The notes: generated by a model not told the origin, from the sequence alone. A stretch of DNA of 38,822 nucleotides from Cellvibrionaceae bacterium (GCA_028281575.1 JANQJP010000095.1:1-38822); one strand, 5' to 3'; counted from the stretch's first letter, positions 26,635-36,287 are shown. Program-made: numbers and translations.

Positions 26635-26826
26635 ATTAACGCTGAGAGACATGGATAGGGGTACTGGTATTGGAGACCGTCACCAGCAAGGATGCTGGTG
26701 CCGAGCCAACACGGATGTTTTCACGGCGAGTCTCCAATACCAGTACCCCTATCCATGTCTCGGTCTTGGTGTAAACACTATGCTTCGGTAGATATGAGAA
26801 ATTCAGCTGAATGATCATTAAGTTAA
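26635..26826. repeat. Hairpin element D, between regulator and kinase genes
   Basis: Perfect 32-bp arms (26646-26677 and 26730-26761) enclose 52 bases. On the plus strand these carry CACCAGCAAGGATGCTGGTG (26681-26700) and AACA-CGGA-TGTT (26708-26719, flanked by GCC and GGC). The left end TATTAACGCTGAG and the right end ATCATTAAGTTAA (26814-26826) match element A. The element fills the whole gap between the regulator and its kinase, with its right end 20 bases beyond the regulator stop. Confidence 0.92.
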
Positions 26827-26846
26827 CAGGACAGCAGTGGCCTGCC

Positions 26847-27515
26847 CTAATTTTCTTCACTGATGCACACACCCAAACCGGTGATGGTTTTAATCAACGC
26901 AAACTCAAAAGGCTGGTCCAGGGCTTTGCGCAGCGCGTGCAGATGCACGTTAAGGCGTCCGGGGTCTGGCTCCTCATCCGGCCATACATAGCGTTCAATA
27001 TCCACACGCGCAACCACCTTGGGGCTGTGACTTAACAGGATTTCCAAAATTTTCCATCCCGTTGGCGTCAGTGATATCGGCTGCCCTGCCCGCTCTAGTT
27101 GGCGGGCCTCGATATCGATGCTTAGCGGGCCTAAATGTTTGAGCGCCTGCTGATTTTGAGCGCGACGATGCAAGGCGGTGATACGGGCCCACAGCAAGGG
27201 CATTGGGCAAGGCTTTACCACATAGTCATCCACACCAACGCGAAACCCGTTGATTTGATCCTCCGTGGTACCCATCGCCGTGAGCATCAACACTGGTGTC
27301 GACATACCATGCTTACGGAGTGCCGCGCAGACATCAAACCCATCCAGCTTAGGCAGCATTACGTCCAGAAGAATCACCTCATAAGACTGAGATGTAGCCA
27401 GGGTCACGCCGGCCTGACCATTGTAAGCGAAATCACAGTCCGCGCCCTGCAACTCCAAAAACTCAGCGATAGAGGCCGCAAGTTGCGCATCGTCTTCTAC
27501 GATTAAAATCCGCAT
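26847..27515 (-). CDS. OmpR-family response regulator (PmrA/QseB-like)
   Basis: This 222-residue protein has a receiver domain with acidic pocket Glu7-Asp8-Asp9, phospho-acceptor Asp51 (LLDVMLPK), Thr79 and Lys101. A winged-helix domain follows (about 125-220; LSLTPTGWKILEILLSHSPKVV and GRLNVHLHALRKAL). The stretch after Lys101 (KPCPMPLLWARI) departs from the usual KPFxxxEL. A PmrA-type box lies 49-65 bases upstream of its start and suggests autoregulation. The same box precedes the RND adaptor gene. Its partner kinase follows after hairpin element D. Confidence 0.9.
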   Translation of the reverse strand: MRILIVEDDAQLAASIAEFLELQGADCDFAYNGQAGVTLATSQSYEVILLDVMLPKLDGFDVCAALRKHGMSTPVLMLTAMGTTEDQINGFRVGVDDYVVKPCPMPLLWARITALHRRAQNQQALKHLGPLSIDIEARQLERAGQPISLTPTGWKILEILLSHSPKVVARVDIERYVWPDEEPDPGRLNVHLHALRKALDQPFEFALIKTITGLGVCISEEN

Positions 27516-27563
27516 TTATTTTTTCCGGGCTGGTATCTATCGTTCGAGAATATATCGGCGGAT

Positions 27564-27580
27564 ATTAAGCTTACCTTAAG
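27564..27580 (-). promoter_or_regulatory. PmrA/QseB-type box upstream of the response regulator
   Basis: Read on the minus strand it is CTTAAG-GTAAG-CTTAAT, identical in its flanking hexamers and spacing to the box before the RND adaptor. It is positioned for autoregulation by the regulator encoded immediately downstream. Confidence 0.75.
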
Positions 27581-27705
27581 CCTCGCACTAACCGTCAAAT
27601 TCGATACCGGATATTTGAATCGGCCTAAGGCCTGTTTTAAGGCTTGGAGCAACGATTTGACCATCTGAGAACAGGCAAATAGCTGCCTGATTGGACGCGG
27701 GTAAC

Positions 27706-27951
27706 TTAATTTTTTCGTCTGATTGGATCAGTCAAGTCACACATTTCCTGGCTGCGGGCAATTTGGGCAATCAGCTGTTGTGCAAATTTGTCGCGTTTCT
27801 CCTTACTCATTTCGCAAAGGTGCATAACAACCTCTGAAACATCGGTTTCGACATTGATTTGACGCAGGTTACCCCACTGATCTATGCACCATTCCGTCTT
27901 AGGGATTTGCTGTGCCAATAGCCTGTCAAGATCTGACGACGTCATCTTCAT
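27706..27951 (-). CDS. Small hypothetical protein
   Basis: This is an 81-residue soluble, charged protein with no recognised motif apart from a predicted helical middle (SEVVMHLCEMSKEKRDKFAQQLIAQIARSQEM). A plausible ribosome binding site AAGGGA precedes the ATG on the minus strand (about 27960-27966). No paralogue or operon partner is visible. It lies between the response-regulator promoter region and the divergent protease gene. Coding status is likely but not certain. Confidence 0.55.
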   Translation of the reverse strand: MKMTSSDLDRLLAQQIPKTEWCIDQWGNLRQINVETDVSEVVMHLCEMSKEKRDKFAQQLIAQIARSQEMCDLTDPIRRKN

Positions 27952-28315
27952 TTAGCTATTCCCTTCAATCATTCCTTTGGTGCAGTGGTCACACGATATT
28001 TGCCTCAAAACAATAGTAGTTTAGTTCATGACTGACCAATTGCTGAACAAAGGCGCCTCCTTCAACAGAATTACAAGATAAATTTGCGCGGGGCTAGCGC
28101 GTACACATAATTTGCCAACGGGTGAATATGCGGCGTTGTATCGCAACTTGATAATGTACTAAATTTAGTCAGGCATAGTGAACTAACTTTTCTCACTTTT
28201 TACTGTCAAACTTTGCCTGAATCGCTCAGTTTGTGCGTTTCTCCAAAGTGAAATCCCATTATGTGTGATATATTTATTTAACATCCTGTTTTTTCCTGTC
28301 AAAAAAAAGAATCGA
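27952..28315. other. Intergenic region before prc
   Basis: The region holds the leader of the small minus-strand gene and the upstream region of prc. I saw no convincing operator, terminator or RNA. A GTG at 28265 is in frame with prc but is a less likely start than the ATG at 28316. Confidence 0.4.
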
Positions 28316-30424
28316 ATGCGCCTAGCTATTATACGTTGTATTGCGTTACTCCTACTTTTTGTCGCCGCACAGGCTGGATCTTCCGTTGGTTCGCCTGAAC
28401 TCTCCTACAGCAAACAACAGTCCGCAACAGCAGTCGAGATTGTTTACCGCCTCTATGCTGGCCACTACAACAAGCAGCGACTAAACGATGACTTGTCGCG
28501 CAAATTCTTAGATCGCTATTTGACTATGCTAGATCCTTCAAAGATGTTTTTCTACCAGAAGGATATTGATGGCTTCCAGGAGTATTCAGAGAAGTTCGAC
28601 GACTATTTTCGCGACGGCGATTTGGATGCCGCGTACACGATCTACCACTTGTACCAGGATCGCGTTATCTCCAGACTCGAGTGGGTCATCGAGCTTTTAG
28701 ATGATACAACCGTGAATTTTGTTTTCAATGGCGAAGATGAGATCGAGCTTGATCGCGAGGATATGCGCTGGATGACGACCAAGGGCGAAGCCGATGATTT
28801 ATGGCATCGACGCATTAAGTTAAGCCTGCTCAATCTTAAAATGGCTGGAAAGGATATAGCCGCAGCGCGTGAGCAGGTTGGAAAACGCTATCAAAACCAG
28901 CTCAACCGTATACGCCAGGAAAAAAGTGCAGACGTATTCGAAATTGTCCTCAACTCATTAACGGTACTCTACGACCCACATACCAACTATTGGTCGCCAC
29001 GAACCTCGGAAAACTTCAATATCAATATGTCGAAGTCGCTTGAAGGTATTGGTGCCGTCCTCCAATCAGAAGATGAATTTACTAAGGTCGTTAGACTGGT
29101 TCCCGGAGGTCCTGCAGCACGGCAAGGCGATCTGAGTTCCGCAGACAGAATCGTCGCTGTCGGACAGGGTGACCAGGGCGAGCTAATAGATATTGTCGGC
29201 TGGCGCTTGGATGAAGTTGTTCAACTTATTCGCGGGCCTAAAAATACGGTTGTTAAACTTGAAGTTCTGCCAGCAGGAAAAGTCATTGGTAGTGAAACAA
29301 AAATTGTGCGCATTAATCGCGGCAAAGTCGAACTTGAAGATCAAGAAGCCCAGCGCGCTATTCTTGAACTGCCCGGCAAGAATAAAGTTTATCGTCTGGG
29401 TATTATTCAGCTTCCCGATTTTTATGTTGACTTCGAAGCATACAGTCGAAGAGATCCAAACTTTAAAAGCAGCACTAAAGATGTCAAGCGACTGGTAGAG
29501 GAATTAAAGTCAGAAAATATTGATGGCATGATCCTTGACCTGCGCAACAACGGCGGTGGCTCTCTCCAAGAAGCAACAATGTTGACAGATCTTTTTATCG
29601 ATCGTGGTGTTGTTGTGCAGATTAAAACACCAGACGGCCGCGTCGGTAGACAAAATCAAGCCTACACGCGCCCGAGTTACGACGGCCCTTTAATTGTACT
29701 GGTTAACCGTTTAAGTGCTTCGGCATCAGAGATCTTTGCCGGAGCTATTCAAGACTATGGACGAGGGCTAATTCTTGGCTCGCGTTCTTTTGGTAAAGGT
29801 ACTGTGCAGTCGGTTAAAGATTTAAAGCTTGGCCGGTTAAAAATTACTGAATCCAAGTTTTACCGCGTCTCTGGGGACAGCACTCAGCATCGAGGTGTCG
29901 TGCCCGATATCGCTTTCCCAACACTTGTCGACGAAAAGGAAGTTGGTGAATCATCGTATGAAAATGCTTTGCCTTGGGATCAAATTCACCCCACCCCTCA
30001 CCTTATTTACAACGACTTTAGTGCAGTATTACCAAAACTTATTGAGAAACATGAACAGCGAGTAGTTTCTGATCCCGATTTTGTTTATCTAAAAGAGTCA
30101 ATTGAATTTGCCAAGAAAAATCAGCAAACCAAGGCGATTTCGCTCAACGAACAAGTACGTATTAAACGTAAAGAGGAACTTGAGTTTCAATCGATGTCGA
30201 TAGAAAACAAGCGACGCACATCCAAGGGTTTAAAAAAGTTTGCAACGCTAGACGAATATCGCAACCACGAAGACACTGAACAGGACTCGGAAGAAGAAAA
30301 TACGTTTAGCACACGCAAGATCGATACTGAAGGTGATACCCTGCTAATCGAATCAGGCAATATTATGGTCGATTTTATCGAGGTTTCTAATATACCAGCA
30401 CCAACAAAAATTGCGGATAGGTAG
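28316..30424 (+). CDS. prc: Tail-specific C-terminal processing protease (Prc/Tsp)
   Basis: This periplasmic serine protease of family S41 degrades proteins by recognising nonpolar C-termini. The ATG at 28316 gives 702 residues opening with a clear signal peptide (MRLAIIRCIALLLLFVAAQA). The longer frame from GTG 28265 would put 17 extra residues before it. An N-terminal domain is followed by a PDZ domain (about 235-320; SLEGIGAVLQSEDEFTKVVRLVPGGPAARQGDL). The catalytic Ser469 lies in LSASASEIFAGA and the general-base Lys494 in SFGKGTVQS, the same 25-residue spacing as in E. coli Tsp. A C-terminal DUF3340-like tail follows. Confidence 0.93.
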   Translation: MRLAIIRCIALLLLFVAAQAGSSVGSPELSYSKQQSATAVEIVYRLYAGHYNKQRLNDDLSRKFLDRYLTMLDPSKMFFYQKDIDGFQEYSEKFDDYFRDGDLDAAYTIYHLYQDRVISRLEWVIELLDDTTVNFVFNGEDEIELDREDMRWMTTKGEADDLWHRRIKLSLLNLKMAGKDIAAAREQVGKRYQNQLNRIRQEKSADVFEIVLNSLTVLYDPHTNYWSPRTSENFNINMSKSLEGIGAVLQSEDEFTKVVRLVPGGPAARQGDLSSADRIVAVGQGDQGELIDIVGWRLDEVVQLIRGPKNTVVKLEVLPAGKVIGSETKIVRINRGKVELEDQEAQRAILELPGKNKVYRLGIIQLPDFYVDFEAYSRRDPNFKSSTKDVKRLVEELKSENIDGMILDLRNNGGGSLQEATMLTDLFIDRGVVVQIKTPDGRVGRQNQAYTRPSYDGPLIVLVNRLSASASEIFAGAIQDYGRGLILGSRSFGKGTVQSVKDLKLGRLKITESKFYRVSGDSTQHRGVVPDIAFPTLVDEKEVGESSYENALPWDQIHPTPHLIYNDFSAVLPKLIEKHEQRVVSDPDFVYLKESIEFAKKNQQTKAISLNEQVRIKRKEELEFQSMSIENKRRTSKGLKKFATLDEYRNHEDTEQDSEEENTFSTRKIDTEGDTLLIESGNIMVDFIEVSNIPAPTKIADR

Positions 30425-30435
30425 CTTCTCTCGAC

Positions 30436-32556
30436 TCAGGACAAATCTAAAGATCGCCAATAACGCAAGGTCGAAGCTAATTTTTTCCCGCTTTTTGTAC
30501 TGAGATCAAAATAGTCGTCAAAGCCTGTTTCGAAAGCTGAAACATCACTCTCGCTACAATTTTCTCCCACACCGATAATCGGAATAAACGAGTCGTTTTC
30601 GCTAAGCTCTTTTTCACACTTTCGAATCGTTTCAACGTGCTCTTCTAGATTGCTGTCTTTATTGCACGGAATCACTACCAGGACATTCTTGGTTTGAGCA
30701 AGTGTTTTTGCCAAGTCATCCGCGTCGACTTCCACTACAGTTTGTGCCTTAAGTTCCTTGCAGGCATCCATTAAATTTTTAGATGAACAATCGTTTTTAA
30801 CAACGACGATTGTTCCCTCGTTACACTTTGTTTGCTGCTCTTCATCGCCTTTCTCTGCATAAATGTCATCAAAGGTGGATTCAAGCTCAAACAAACCCAG
30901 GGGTTTGGGAACGAAGTAAAATCCCTCTTCCCTATTAAATCCGTTGTGCTCCAGTTGTTCCTGCGCATCCGGTGACACTGCGATTATTTTATTAATAGCT
31001 TTTAGTTCGTCTGTGTCCGAAAGCTCTTTAAGCAACGCTGTGTGCTGTTCATTATCGGGTTCAAAATAGATAAGAACATTTTCTATTACGTTGCCGCTCT
31101 TGATTTGAGAAAGCAGGGAGGACGTCACACGTTTTAAGTGCGTTTCTGTACTAATTGTAAAGCCAAGCGCATCAAGCTCTTGCCTTTTCAAGTCGACAAT
31201 GGCGGGATTGCTGCTGACCAGCATAATTTGTTCACCGGAAAATCTGTCTTTGTGGAAATCGAGTTGTCCTACATGATCACCTATATCCAAGCGGGCATTA
31301 AACCGGATCTGATAATCATTATTCGGAGACAAAATAATATCAATACCGCCGTCCATAAGTTCGGCAAGACCTTTAGCCGTGGTTAAGGCCAGTGACTTGG
31401 GCGTGTCGTCTTTTGGCTGCTCACCAAAGAACTGTATACCCGACTTATTTTTCATTCGCCGGACACTGACGTATAACTCTCCAGCGGATTCGTATTCACG
31501 TAAAAATTGCACTTCTAAAATAACCACCGTTGCTTTAGAGGTACTAATAACCTGAGAAAGTAATGTACGAACAATTTGTGCAAAACGAAAAGGGTCACCC
31601 TTTAAGCGCATTGGTAAGTTTGGTGAAAGTGATGTTTCGATTTGAATGCTGCGTTTTTCCGCAATATCAATAAATTCTGAAACTAGATACTGTAATTCGT
31701 GGCGGATATTAAAAATGCGATTTTGGATCTCTAATTTACGTGTAATAACATCTTTATACAGCCCTATATTTTCCTGCAGTACCTTGAGTTTTGTCCAAAG
31801 GATTTGGCTTTGACCGCCCCCCTCCTCCCTTTCAATAAGGCTTTCATTGAGCTCCTTGTCGAGGTTAACTAAAAATTCCTTGCTTAAGCTCAACGTTGCA
31901 CGGTTGTCCATTTTTTCCTGTTCATCACTTATCGCCCGTTTACCAAGCGCATAGCCCGCTTCCAATTTCTCCCAATAGTTATCTGAGATCAACCGGCATT
32001 GATGGCTCAATATAAGATAGAAAACAAACATCAGTGAGCCGTAGAGATAACCGTTAACGCCACCGACGACAAAGGCTGCCGCCGCGGCTGGTATTGTTCC
32101 AAAGAACTGATAGTGGGAAAGAAACTTATGATAGGGGGCGAAGGCATGTGCGGTCGTCGAAAAAAACACGACGGTGTAGAGCCACAGCAATGGCGTTTCA
32201 TATTCGAGGCCAAGCACCAATGTGATGCTGACCAAGATAAATGCCCACCAACATGCTCCGATCAGCGTCACGATGAAATAAGCATTTCGCCATCGGGCCG
32301 GCCCGCGCGGATACAACTGCTCAAATCGAAATAAATAAAATCCACGCAGAAAAGTGATGAGCAATAATCCCGTCGCAAGTACCACGGTAAGTTCACGGTT
32401 TTCCTGCACAAAACGGCCGCCCACCAGGCAAACCATAAAGGCGATAAAATTAAAGACCAAACCACGCCGGCTGTACTTCGCCATGCGTTCGTCTGTTTCG
32501 CGCATCACATGGCGGTCTTTCTGTACTTTACTCGTGGCCTGAAAAAACTGAATCAT
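30436..32556 (-). CDS. Membrane protein resembling a degenerate hybrid histidine kinase
   Basis: This 706-residue protein has six or so hydrophobic helices (about 30-190), a DHp/ATPase-like region (about 220-430) and two receiver-like domains (about 441-565 and 580-700). KEFLVNLDKELNESL aligns with the kinase H box EFLANMSHEIRTPL but has Lys234 instead of the phospho-accepting His. The N box reads DPFRFAQIVRTLLSQ without its Asn, and the G boxes are lost. The first receiver has NVLIYFEPDN where the phospho-Asp should be, though it keeps Lys551. The second lacks both. It therefore probably binds or scaffolds rather than phosphorylates. It converges with prc. Its start lies about 150 bases from the etfA stop. 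Confidence 0.7.
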   Translation of the reverse strand: MIQFFQATSKVQKDRHVMRETDERMAKYSRRGLVFNFIAFMVCLVGGRFVQENRELTVVLATGLLLITFLRGFYLFRFEQLYPRGPARWRNAYFIVTLIGACWWAFILVSITLVLGLEYETPLLWLYTVVFFSTTAHAFAPYHKFLSHYQFFGTIPAAAAAFVVGGVNGYLYGSLMFVFYLILSHQCRLISDNYWEKLEAGYALGKRAISDEQEKMDNRATLSLSKEFLVNLDKELNESLIEREEGGGQSQILWTKLKVLQENIGLYKDVITRKLEIQNRIFNIRHELQYLVSEFIDIAEKRSIQIETSLSPNLPMRLKGDPFRFAQIVRTLLSQVISTSKATVVILEVQFLREYESAGELYVSVRRMKNKSGIQFFGEQPKDDTPKSLALTTAKGLAELMDGGIDIILSPNNDYQIRFNARLDIGDHVGQLDFHKDRFSGEQIMLVSSNPAIVDLKRQELDALGFTISTETHLKRVTSSLLSQIKSGNVIENVLIYFEPDNEQHTALLKELSDTDELKAINKIIAVSPDAQEQLEHNGFNREEGFYFVPKPLGLFELESTFDDIYAEKGDEEQQTKCNEGTIVVVKNDCSSKNLMDACKELKAQTVVEVDADDLAKTLAQTKNVLVVIPCNKDSNLEEHVETIRKCEKELSENDSFIPIIGVGENCSESDVSAFETGFDDYFDLSTKSGKKLASTLRYWRSLDLS

Positions 32557-32645
32557 AAAATTTTACAAGCTTGTTTAAATAATCTTAGCCTGCCAAAGGT
32601 GGAGCATTCTAACCTGCCAAGAAGTATTTTGTGTCACTAACATAT

Positions 32646-32674
32646 AAAAAAACCCAGGCACACACATGCCAGGG
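32646..32674 (-). terminator. Rho-independent terminator after etfBA
   Basis: On the minus strand CCCTGGCA (32674-32667), a TGTGTG loop and TGCCTGGG (32660-32653) form a stem with one mismatch, followed by a run of seven T (32652-32646). It lies 30 bases beyond the etfA stop. Confidence 0.8.
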
Positions 32675-32703
32675 CTTTAGCGTTAGGGCCTGCTGATGCA
32701 ATA

Positions 32704-33636
32704 TTAGCCAAGTAAATTATCGAGTTCTGGAACGGCATCGAATAAATCAGCGACCAAACCATAGTCAGCAACCTGGAAAATCGGTGCATCTTCATCCTTA
32801 TTAATGGCCACAATCACCTTGGAGTCTTTCATGCCCGCCAGGTGCTGAATCGCTCCTGAGATACCTACAGCAATATACAGATCCGGTGCAACAATTTTAC
32901 CCGTTTGACCAACTTGCATATCATTTGGCACAAACCCAGCATCCACCGCTGCCCGGGACGCGCCAACAGCAGCCCCCAATTTATCGGCTAATGAATAAAG
33001 CAGTTCAAAGTTTTCTCCATTTTGTAATCCCCGTCCTCCAGAAATAACAACCGGCGCTGAAGTAAGTTCGGGACGGTCGGAAACAGCAAGTTCTTCTCCC
33101 ACAAATTCACTGACTCCCAAGGCTTCGCCCGTATCTATATTTTCCTGCGTCGCGGACCCACCTGTGGCCGCAACAGCATCAAAAGCCGTCGTTCTGATTG
33201 TCATTAGCTTTTTAGTATCTGAGCTTTTTACCGTCGCGATGACATTACCCGCATAAATTGGCCGTTTAAACGTATCCACACTTTCCATACCGCATACATC
33301 GGAGAGTGGCTGTACATCAAGTAGCGCTGCAACGCGCGGAATAAAGTTTTTTCCAGTGGTTGTCGCCGCTGCGAGGATAAACGAATAAGCATCGGCCTGC
33401 GCCACAACCACAGAACTGATATCTTCCGCGAGCTGGTGTTCAAGCGCAGCCGCATCGGCGAGTAACACTTTATCCACATCGGCAACTTCAGTCGCCGCTT
33501 GCGCCACGTCGGCACAATTTGAGCCTGCGACGAGTACATGAATTTCGCCTTCCAATTGTTTTGCAGCGCTCACGCAGTTTAACAAGCTACTCTTGAGTGA
33601 CTTGTTGTCGTGTTCAGCGATAATCAAAATGCTCAT
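32704..33636 (-). CDS. etfA: Electron transfer flavoprotein alpha subunit
   Basis: This 310-residue subunit carries most of the FAD contacts. The C-terminal FAD-binding signature is present ([52 protein letters not shown], near residues 235-290), and the [13 protein letters not shown] block is at about 200. With EtfB it accepts electrons from acyl-CoA and other dehydrogenases and passes them to ETF:ubiquinone oxidoreductase, encoded divergently nearby. It overlaps etfB by 4 bases. Confidence 0.96.
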   Translation of the reverse strand: MSILIIAEHDNKSLKSSLLNCVSAAKQLEGEIHVLVAGSNCADVAQAATEVADVDKVLLADAAALEHQLAEDISSVVVAQADAYSFILAAATTTGKNFIPRVAALLDVQPLSDVCGMESVDTFKRPIYAGNVIATVKSSDTKKLMTIRTTAFDAVAATGGSATQENIDTGEALGVSEFVGEELAVSDRPELTSAPVVISGGRGLQNGENFELLYSLADKLGAAVGASRAAVDAGFVPNDMQVGQTGKIVAPDLYIAVGISGAIQHLAGMKDSKVIVAINKDEDAPIFQVADYGLVADLFDAVPELDNLLG

Positions 33637-34385
33637 GCGATCACCTTCGCTTCTGTTTTTAATTTTTCCACCAACTCTGCGACACTATCGACTTTAACTC
33701 CACCACTGCGTTCAGGCGGCAGCGCAACAGAAAGTAATGTGGTTCTCGCGGCGACATCAACACCCAACTCGTCGACGGGAATTGTCTCAAGCGGCTTTTT
33801 CTTGGCTTTCATAATATTTGGCAAAGATGCAAAGCGAGGCTCGTTTAAACGCAAATCCGTTGTCACAACTGCGGGTAAATTTAATGAAACCGTTTGTAGG
33901 CCACCGTCTATTTCACGCGTGACGACAGCCTTATCACCCTCTATTTTTAATTCTGACGCAAACGTTCCCTGGGGCATTGAGGTCAACGCCGCCAGCATCT
34001 GTCCGGTTTGGTTGTTGTCGCCGTCAATACTTTGCTTACCCAAAATAACCAAATTAGCGTGTTCTTTTTCAACTATCGCTTTCAAACATTTGGCAACAGC
34101 GAGCGGTTCGAGCTTTGCGTGACTTGTAATTAGAATGCCTCTGTCGGCACCCATCGCCATGGCCGCGCGTATTTGTTCCTGTGCCTTGGCTTCGCCGATG
34201 CTAACGACAACAACTTCCTCAGCGCTGCCCGCCTCTTTTAACCTGACGGCTTCTTCAACAGCTATTTCGCAAAATGGATTGACTGACATTTTGACATTGC
34301 GCAAATCAACATCAGAACCATCTTCAAGCGGCCGCACTTTCACGTTGTAGTCCACAACACGCTTAATTGGCACAAGAATCTTCAT
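33633..34385 (-). CDS. etfB: Electron transfer flavoprotein beta subunit
   Basis: This 250-residue subunit opens with [19 protein letters not shown] and carries the family signature [47 protein letters not shown] (about 158-205). It binds AMP and docks the dehydrogenase partners. AAGGGT lies upstream of the start. A -10-like TATACT on the minus strand (about 34420) is a possible promoter without a good -35. The gene is first in etfBA. Confidence 0.96.
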   Translation of the reverse strand: MKILVPIKRVVDYNVKVRPLEDGSDVDLRNVKMSVNPFCEIAVEEAVRLKEAGSAEEVVVVSIGEAKAQEQIRAAMAMGADRGILITSHAKLEPLAVAKCLKAIVEKEHANLVILGKQSIDGDNNQTGQMLAALTSMPQGTFASELKIEGDKAVVTREIDGGLQTVSLNLPAVVTTDLRLNEPRFASLPNIMKAKKKPLETIPVDELGVDVAARTTLLSVALPPERSGGVKVDSVAELVEKLKTEAKVIA

Positions 34386-34634
34386 TTTTAAATACCCTTA
34401 CCCTTTAGTTCTTTGAGATGAAGTATAGCGTTTATTCCACTTAAGAATACTTGTACAAATAGTTATTGGTACACGCATTTTCAAGCCACGCCGGGAACGC
34501 AATTGTCACTAGCAAGACGCAAAATGCCATTGGTATTCCTCACTCGGCGCACATATACTCAAAAAAGATACTGTTTCCAGCAACATTCTGGTTGGTTTGT
34601 ATTCGAAACTGGCAAAACCATGGAGATAAAAACA

Positions 34635-36284
34635 ATGGAAAGAGAATCGATGGAATATGATGTCGTAATAGTTGGCGCCGGACCTGCCGGGCTCAGCGCT
34701 GCGTATCGACTAAAACAAAATAACGCCGACTTATCTGTCTGTGTCGTCGAAAAAGGGTCTGAAGTTGGTGCACATATATTATCCGGCGCTGTTCTTGAAA
34801 CCTGTGCGCTCGACGAGCTTATCCCGGACTGGAAAGAAAAAAATGCACCGGTCGACGTCGAGGTAAGCAGTGACGAACTCTGGTTTTTCACGGGAGATCA
34901 AAAAGGTACAAAAATTCCTGGCTTTGCCGGCCCGAAAACCATGCACAATACCGGCAATTACATTATTAGTTTGGGTAATCTCTGCCGCTGGTTGGCCGAA
35001 CAGGCCGAAGCGCTGGGTGTTGAAATTTTCCCCGGTTTCGCCGCAGCGGAAGTGCTTTACAATGAAACAAACGAAGTTATCGGTATTGTTACTGGTGATA
35101 TGGGGGTTTCGCGCTCAGGTGAAGAAAAAGACAGCTTTATGCCCGGCATGGAATTGCGAGCAAAATTTACACTATTTGCTGAAGGCGCGCGCGGCCACTT
35201 GGGTAAGAGTTTAATCGCACGCTATGCATTAGATAAGGGTAAAGATCCCCAGCACTACGGCTTGGGTATCAAAGAGATTTGGAAAGTGCCCGCAGAGAAA
35301 CACAGCCAGGGCAAAGTCGTACACAGTGCCGGCTGGCCCTTAAGCGAATCAGGGGCGCTGGGCGGTGGTTTTCTCTACCATTTAGACAACAATCAAGTCG
35401 TCGTCGGACTAGTAACAGATCTTTCATATAGTAATCCACACCTCAGTCCTTTTGACGAATTCCAGCGCTACAAACACCACCCTGTTATTAAAGCGCATCT
35501 TGAAGACGGTGAGCGCGTGGCTTACGGCGCCCGGGTGATTACCAAGGGTGGATTGCAGAGCCAGCCTAAAATGAGTTTTCCAGGCGGTTTGCTGATTGGA
35601 GACAATGCCGGCACCTTAAACTTCGCCAAAATTAAAGGATCACACACTGCAATGAAGTGCGGCATGATTGCTGCCGATGAAATAGCGGCCCATCTTAAAA
35701 ACACCGATGATGAGAGCTTTCAAGCCACCGTACTCGAAAGCTTCGATAGCGCCTATGAGAAATCCTGGGCCTACAAAGAACTGCATATGCAGCGCAATTT
35801 TGGGCCGGCCCAACATCGCTGGGGTAATTTTTGGGGCTCCGCTTACGCATTTATTGACATTAATCTGTTTAATGGCGCTCTGCCCTGGACCCTGAGAGAT
35901 CCGATTGCTGATCACGCAACTTTGTCCTCTGTGGAAACCGCTAAGCCGTTGGTCTACCCAAAACCGGACGGAAAAATCAGCTTTGATAAATTGTCTTCCG
36001 TCTATTTATCAAATACCAACCATGAGGAAGATCAACGTTGTCATCTTGTATTGACGGATGCAGCGTTACCCATACGCGATAACTACCCGAAATTTGACGA
36101 ACCAGCACAGCGCTATTGCCCTGCCGGAGTATACGAAGTTGTTGAGTCCAACGGCGAAACAACGTTTCAGATCAATGCGCAAAACTGCGTGCATTGTAAA
36201 ACCTGCGATATCAAGGACCCGGCCCAAAATATCACGTGGGTTACCCCTGAAGGCGCGGGAGGACCAAACTATCCCAATATGTAG
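34635..36284 (+). CDS. Electron-transferring-flavoprotein dehydrogenase (ETF:ubiquinone oxidoreductase)
   Basis: This membrane-associated flavoprotein reduces ubiquinone with electrons from ETF. The start at 34635 gives 549 residues, usual for the family. GGAG at 34622-34625 precedes it, while the frame open to 34503 adds residues without family resemblance. The FAD-binding GAGPAG is near residue 12. The C-terminal 4Fe-4S domain has its four cysteines in RYCPAGVYE and in QNCVHCKTCDIKDP. It is divergent from etfBA, matching the common arrangement of the beta-oxidation electron chain. Confidence 0.95.
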   Translation: MERESMEYDVVIVGAGPAGLSAAYRLKQNNADLSVCVVEKGSEVGAHILSGAVLETCALDELIPDWKEKNAPVDVEVSSDELWFFTGDQKGTKIPGFAGPKTMHNTGNYIISLGNLCRWLAEQAEALGVEIFPGFAAAEVLYNETNEVIGIVTGDMGVSRSGEEKDSFMPGMELRAKFTLFAEGARGHLGKSLIARYALDKGKDPQHYGLGIKEIWKVPAEKHSQGKVVHSAGWPLSESGALGGGFLYHLDNNQVVVGLVTDLSYSNPHLSPFDEFQRYKHHPVIKAHLEDGERVAYGARVITKGGLQSQPKMSFPGGLLIGDNAGTLNFAKIKGSHTAMKCGMIAADEIAAHLKNTDDESFQATVLESFDSAYEKSWAYKELHMQRNFGPAQHRWGNFWGSAYAFIDINLFNGALPWTLRDPIADHATLSSVETAKPLVYPKPDGKISFDKLSSVYLSNTNHEEDQRCHLVLTDAALPIRDNYPKFDEPAQRYCPAGVYEVVESNGETTFQINAQNCVHCKTCDIKDPAQNITWVTPEGAGGPNYPNM

Positions 36285-36287
36285 CGG

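Noticed and set aside
26636-26872. 78-residue open frame on the minus strand
   Set aside because: It lies almost entirely within hairpin element D, and its sequence is determined by the inverted arms. No ribosome binding site supports it.
34503-34634. Upstream extension of the ETF-QO reading frame
   Set aside because: The extra residues have no family counterpart, and GGAG lies just before the ATG at 34635.
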